Shown here: one piece after another, positions 9,963-12,653 of the stretch
How positions within the stretch are numbered: the stretch's first letter is position 1
Layout: each line of letters starts with the position of its first letter
From: Acidimicrobiia bacterium
GTDB lineage: Bacteria > Actinomycetota > Acidimicrobiia > Spongiisociales > UBA5794
Length of the DNA: 12,653 nucleotides
Assembly (NCBI GenBank): GCA_013003515.1
Contig: JABDIW010000061.1
Span: 1 to 12,653, forward strand
Direction of reading: 5' to 3'
Translations under genes and position numbers: made by a program
Notes under the pieces: generated by a model
What the model saw: only the letters and a program-made list of their open reading frames with translations
Told to the model about the DNA's origin: nothing
The model's database searches: none

Positions 9963-10679
9963 TCAGCGGATCGACTTGGCCAGATCCTCGATCTCGCCGA
10001 CGTCGAGCCGAACTCCGGGACCCATCGTCGAGGAGATGACGGCCTTCTTGACGTAGCGACCCTTTGTCGAGGCGGGCCTGGCACGAAGGACCTCATCGGA
10101 GACCGTTGCGAGGTTCTCCTGGAGCTGATCCTGGGTGAATGACACACGCCCGATGGGGATGTGGACGTTGCCGTAGCGATCGTTGCGGTATTCGACGCGA
10201 CCGGCCTTGAAGGCGGCCACCGTGCTCTCGATGTCGAGCGTGACCGTCCCCGACTTCGGGTTCGGCATCAAACCCCGCGGTCCGAGGATCTGACCGAGCT
10301 TGCCGACGTTCGGCATCATGTCGGGCGTGGCGATGGCCACATCGAACTCGAGGGCACCGCCCTTGCCGATCTCCTCGGCGAGTTCCTTGCCGCCAACGAT
10401 GTCTGCCCCGGCCGCTTCCGCCTCGGCAGCCTTGTCGGACGCAGCGAACACGAGAACCCGCACCGCCTTGCCCGTCCCATGAGGGAGGCTCACCGTGCCG
10501 CGGACGTTCTCGTCAGCCTTCTTGGGATCGATCCCGAGGGCGAAGACGGCATCGACGCCCTCGTCGAACTTGGTCGTGCTCAGCGCCTTCACGAGCTCGA
10601 CGGCGGCCTCTGGTGTGTATGCGGCCTCGCGGTCGTACCTGGCTTCGGCCTGACGTCGGGCCTTGCTCTTCTGTGCCAT
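9963..10679 (-). CDS. rplA: 50S ribosomal protein L1
   Basis: L1 binds 23S rRNA at the mobile L1 stalk near the E site and in many bacteria represses its own operon mRNA. It has 238 residues, normal length. The signature ATPDMMPNVGKLGQILGPRGLMPNPKSGT is at about 117-145, followed by VEYRNDRYGNVHIPIGRVSF (162-181) and the C-terminal STMGPGVRLD. The basic N-terminus MAQKSKARRQ is typical. GGAGG is 7 nt before the ATG. The gene follows rplK by 60 nt, as in most bacteria, and ends before a long gap that holds the rplJ promoter. Confidence 0.98.
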   Translation of the reverse strand: MAQKSKARRQAEARYDREAAYTPEAAVELVKALSTTKFDEGVDAVFALGIDPKKADENVRGTVSLPHGTGKAVRVLVFAASDKAAEAEAAGADIVGGKELAEEIGKGGALEFDVAIATPDMMPNVGKLGQILGPRGLMPNPKSGTVTLDIESTVAAFKAGRVEYRNDRYGNVHIPIGRVSFTQDQLQENLATVSDEVLRARPASTKGRYVKKAVISSTMGPGVRLDVGEIEDLAKSIR

Positions 10680-10739
10680 TTCATCTACCTCCGTGGTTCA
10701 TGCGGCGGTCTCCCGCCTCCCACCTTGTGGTGTGTGTTG

Positions 10740-11168
10740 CTAGCCGTCGACCGTGATGCCCATCGAGCGGGCTGTGCCCTCGACGATCTTCATCGCACCC
10801 TCGATGTCGTTGGCATTGAGGTCGGGCATCTTCGTCTCAGCGATCTCGCGTACCTGTGCTCTCGTCACCGAACCGACCTTCTCCTTGTGGGGAACGGCCG
10901 AGCCCTTCTCGAGGCGAGCCGCCTGACGCAGCAGAACGGCGGCAGGCGGGGTCTTGGTGATGAAGTCGAACGAGCGATCCTCGTAGATCGAGATCTCGAC
11001 CGGGACGATCGTTCCCGCCATGGACTGCGTCGCCGCGTTGTACGCCTGGACGAAGTCCATGATGTTGACTCCGTGCTGACCGAGGGCAGGGCCGACCGGC
11101 GGTGCAGGGCTTGCCTGACCTGCCGGGATCTGCAGTTTGAGCGTGGTGGCGAGTTTCTTTCGTCCCAT
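10740..11168 (-). CDS. rplK: 50S ribosomal protein L11
   Basis: L11 forms the GTPase-associated centre with 23S rRNA and is needed for the stringent response sensed by RelA. It has 142 residues, standard. The N-terminal domain has the proline-rich switch QIPAGQASPAPPVGPALGQHGVNIMDF (13-39), the thiopeptide-binding side. The C-terminal RNA-binding domain ends in MKIVEGTARSMGITVDG, the L11 signature. AAGGA is present 10 nt before the ATG. The gene lies 24 nt after nusG and is probably cotranscribed from the tRNA-Trp promoter. Confidence 0.98.
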   Translation of the reverse strand: MGRKKLATTLKLQIPAGQASPAPPVGPALGQHGVNIMDFVQAYNAATQSMAGTIVPVEISIYEDRSFDFITKTPPAAVLLRQAARLEKGSAVPHKEKVGSVTRAQVREIAETKMPDLNANDIEGAMKIVEGTARSMGITVDG

Positions 11169-11192
11169 GAGAATCGATTCCTTGGTGAGTGC

Positions 11193-11864
11193 TTAGAACT
11201 TGATGATCTGATCGAAGTTGAGCTCGACCGGGGTCTCGCGACCGAAGATGTCCACGAGGACACGGACCTTCGACTGGTCCATGTTGATGTCCTCGATGAC
11301 GCCGTTGAAGTCGGCGAAAGGGCCCTCGACGACCCGGACGGTCTCCCCGACCTCCCACTCCGGCTTGAACTTGGGCTCTTCCTTCTTCTCCTCGGCCTTC
11401 TTCACACCGAGGATGCGCTCGACCTCGCGTCGCGACAGCGGTGTCGGCTTGGTGCCAGACCCCACGAAGCCGGTGACACCGGGCGTGTTGCGCACGGCGT
11501 ACCAGGTGTCGTCGTCGAGATACATGCGAACGAGGATGTACCCGGGGAACTTCTTGCGGGAAACGGTGACCTTGCGGCCGCCCTTGAACTCCACGACGTC
11601 TTCCAACGGGATGACGACATCGTGGATGGCGCCTTCGAGGTGCATCGACTTGACGCGCGTCTCGAGGTTGGCCTTGACCTTGTTCTCGTACCCGGAGTAC
11701 GAGTGGACGACGAACCACGACCCGGGCAGGTCGTACGGGCTCGCCGGCTCCGGCTCGGGCTCGGGTACCGGCGCCTCGACGGCGTCTTCCGGTGGAGCCT
11801 CCACCGCAACGGCGCCTTCGGCGTCTTCGGGCACTGTCTCTCCGTTCGTCTTCTCGTCGGCCAT
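11193..11864 (-). CDS. nusG: Transcription termination/antitermination factor NusG
   Basis: NusG binds the RNA polymerase clamp, modulates pausing and, with other factors, links polymerase to Rho or to the ribosome. From the ATG at 11864 it has 223 residues. Residues 1-46 are an acidic, proline-rich extension (EAPVPEPEPEPASPYD) common in actinobacteria. The NGN domain is about 47-150 (WFVVHSYSGYENKVKANLETR, KKFPGYILVRM, VRNTPGVTGFVG). A charged linker follows (EEKKEEPKFK). The KOW domain is 170-222 (VGETVRVVEGPFADFNGVIEDI, FGRETPVELNFDQI). The ATG overlaps the secE stop as TGATG, so translation is probably coupled; a GTG one codon upstream is an alternative. Open frame further upstream lies inside secE and is not used. 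Confidence 0.97.
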   Translation of the reverse strand: MADEKTNGETVPEDAEGAVAVEAPPEDAVEAPVPEPEPEPASPYDLPGSWFVVHSYSGYENKVKANLETRVKSMHLEGAIHDVVIPLEDVVEFKGGRKVTVSRKKFPGYILVRMYLDDDTWYAVRNTPGVTGFVGSGTKPTPLSRREVERILGVKKAEEKKEEPKFKPEWEVGETVRVVEGPFADFNGVIEDINMDQSKVRVLVDIFGRETPVELNFDQIIKF

Positions 11865-12142
11865 CACGTCACCCGCTGCAGGACCTCGACGATGCCCTGC
11901 TTGAAGACGAAGTCGAGACCGAAGACGAAGGCGGTCACGAACGCCGTACACACGACGACCGCGACGGTGAAGGTCATCGTCTGCTGGCGGGTCGGCCAGG
12001 CGACCTTGCGTAGCTCCTGGCGAACCTCGCGCAGGAACTGGCGGATGCCGACGCGCTCGCGCTTCGGCCTACCACCGTCCTGGCGGCGGCGCTTGGCACG
12101 CTCATCGGACTTCGCCTGCATCCGGCGCATCTCACGATTCAC
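11864..12142 (-). CDS. secE: Preprotein translocase subunit SecE
   Basis: SecE is the small clamp subunit that stabilises SecY in the membrane translocon. It has 92 residues from a GTG start, a single-helix form. A very basic N-terminal segment (1-35) is followed by the conserved amphipathic stretch FLREVRQELRKVAWPTRQQT (36-55) with the WPT signature, then one membrane helix (about 57-82, FTVAVVVCTAFVTAFVFGLDFVF). GTG at 12142 is chosen because AAAGGAG lies 7 nt upstream; ATG at codon 5 is too far from it. Longer in-frame extensions would run into the tRNA. The gene starts 27 nt after tRNA-Trp and overlaps nusG by one base. Confidence 0.95.
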   Translation of the reverse strand: MNREMRRMQAKSDERAKRRRQDGGRPKRERVGIRQFLREVRQELRKVAWPTRQQTMTFTVAVVVCTAFVTAFVFGLDFVFKQGIVEVLQRVT

Positions 12143-12149
12143 CCTTGAA

Positions 12150-12156
12150 CTCCTTT
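12150..12156 (-). promoter_or_regulatory. Shine-Dalgarno deciding the GTG start of secE
   Basis: Minus-strand AAAGGAG is followed by 7 bases and GTG AAT CGT. It lies in the 27-nt space between tRNA-Trp and secE and excludes the upstream in-frame codons that overlap the tRNA. Confidence 0.8.
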
Positions 12157-12169
12157 GTGAATGTCTGAG

Positions 12170-12243
12170 CAGGGGCGGCGGGACTCGAACCCACAACCTC
12201 CGGTTTTGGAGACCGGCGCTCTACCAATTCGAGCTACACCCCT
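12170..12243 (-). tRNA. trpT: tRNA-Trp (anticodon CCA)
   Basis: A complete cloverleaf of 74 nt including the discriminator G. The acceptor AGGGGTG pairs with CGCCCCT. The D arm is GCTC/GAGC with GG in the loop. The anticodon stem CCGGT/ACCGG carries the loop CTCCAAA, anticodon CCA. The T arm is GTGGG/CCCGC with loop TTCGAGT. The 3' CCA is not encoded, since GCTC follows. It is the first gene of the secE-nusG transcript. Confidence 0.97.
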
Positions 12244-12271
12244 CGGTCGAGCCTGGGCTCGAGGCCCGAGG

Positions 12272-12300
12272 AGTATACGAACGGCTGGTGAGAGTGTAAA
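12272..12300 (-). promoter_or_regulatory. Strong promoter for tRNA-Trp-secE-nusG-rplKA
   Basis: The -35 TTTACA (12295-12300) and -10 TATACT (12272-12277) are 17 bp apart, five of six matches to each sigma-70-type consensus. The start is expected near 12265, about 22 nt before the tRNA. A small stem CGAGCC/GGCTCG (12248-12261) sits in the short 5' leader. Confidence 0.75.
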
Positions 12301-12331
12301 CGTGAGTGATTCGTGACGAGGCCGAAGCCGG

Positions 12332-12652
12332 TCACGCAGCCCCGGCTCGGCGTCTGGCGAGCACCATCACGACACCCGCCGCGGCGGCGGCTGCCACCGA
12401 TGAGGCACCGGCAACCGTCTTCCGGCTGAACCGCGCCGGAACGGCAGAATCCTGAGCGACACCGACGATGCGAGCGGCGACCGTCGGCCCCAACCCATGC
12501 GGGGCATCGACGGTGACCGAACGCAGCGACGCCAGCTGGCGACGCAGCGACCGGTACTTCGCCTCTTCGGCCTGGCAGGCCAAACAGGTGGCGAGGTGAT
12601 CGCCTCCGCCAGATCCTCCGGCGAGACGAGCCCTTGTGAGACGGCAGGCGAC
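12332..12652 (-). CDS. Small zinc-finger membrane protein, probable anti-sigma factor, 5' truncated
   Basis: The frame is open from the right window edge to a TGA stop and gives 106 residues; the N-terminus is missing. Residues 19-26 read HLATCLAC, the H-x3-C-x2-C core of HC2/ZAS zinc fingers (H19, C23, C26), with another Cys at residue 3. A charged helix (EEAKYRSLRRQLASLRS) follows, then a linker, then a short hydrophobic Ala/Val-rich helix (about 78-98) ending in RRR. This is the build of small membrane-anchored anti-sigma factors that hold an ECF sigma factor; the cognate sigma gene would be expected just upstream, outside the window. A TTG at 12583 could be read as a start but would remove the histidine and first cysteine of the finger. 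Function is inferred from motif only. Confidence 0.65.
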   Translation of the reverse strand, partial: VACRLTRARLAGGSGGGDHLATCLACQAEEAKYRSLRRQLASLRSVTVDAPHGLGPTVAARIVGVAQDSAVPARFSRKTVAGASSVAAAAAAGVVMVLARRRAGAA

Positions 12653-12653
12653 G

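Noticed and set aside
11865..11951. Upstream extension of NusG
   Set aside because: The extra 29 residues are Arg-rich out-of-frame translation of secE; TGATG coupling supports the ATG at 11864.
12143..12196. Upstream extension of SecE starting MWVRVPPP
   Set aside because: That peptide is translation of the tRNA-Trp gene, a frequent false start.
10161..12299. 712-residue plus-strand open frame over rplA to tRNA-Trp
   Set aside because: It runs across five conserved minus-strand genes and a tRNA; a shadow.
12320..12329. Terminator after the anti-sigma-like gene
   Set aside because: Only a 3-bp stem with a TTCG loop (minus strand) and no T-tract; too weak to call.

Overview
The window is a core housekeeping locus of a high-GC actinobacterium. 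Every gene but one lies on the minus strand. In transcription order (right to left) they are tRNA-Trp, secE, nusG, rplK, rplA, rplJ, rplL, rpoB and rpoC. This is the classic bacterial transcription/translation cluster, and tRNA-Trp directly before secE is an arrangement also known from mycobacteria. Actinobacterial hallmarks are the RpoB stretch [20 protein letters not shown], a charged coiled-coil insert near RpoC residues 150-230, an acidic Pro/Glu-rich N-terminal extension on NusG, and high-GC codon use. A deep lineage such as Acidimicrobiia is my best guess, but this is an inference.

Right edge (12332-12653): the 3' part of a small zinc-finger (HC2/ZAS-type) membrane-anchored protein, probably an anti-sigma factor, cut by the window end. 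A strong promoter at 12272-12300 follows and starts the tRNA-Trp-secE-nusG-rplK-rplA transcript. SecE and NusG overlap at TGATG. nusG, rplK and rplA are separated by 24 and 60 nt.

Middle (8059-9962): a 432-nt gap after rplA holds palindromes, a promoter (9679-9708) and a well-formed L10-type autoregulatory leader before rplJ. RplJ carries an unusual acidic tail of about 95 residues. Its terminal Glu codons double as the rplL Shine-Dalgarno. The 278-nt rplL-rpoB gap holds an 11-bp hairpin, then a consensus-like promoter, then a ~185-nt rpoB leader. That leader contains two mutually exclusive hairpins, a T-rich run and a three-codon mini-ORF, which together look like an attenuator. rpoB starts at TTG.

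Left (1-4707): rpoB and rpoC are 65 nt apart and full length with all catalytic motifs intact. rpoC ends at a short region of heptad-like repeats flanking a perfect GC-rich hairpin. This separates it from a convergent, plus-strand Kelch-repeat protein truncated by the left edge.

Functionally the window encodes the RNA polymerase core (beta, beta'), its elongation factor NusG, the L1 and L7/L12 stalk proteins (L11, L1, L10, L12), a translocon subunit and a tRNA. There is no sign of mobile elements, CRISPR or a new gene system. The points of interest are regulatory leaders, the L10 tail and the intergenic repeats.
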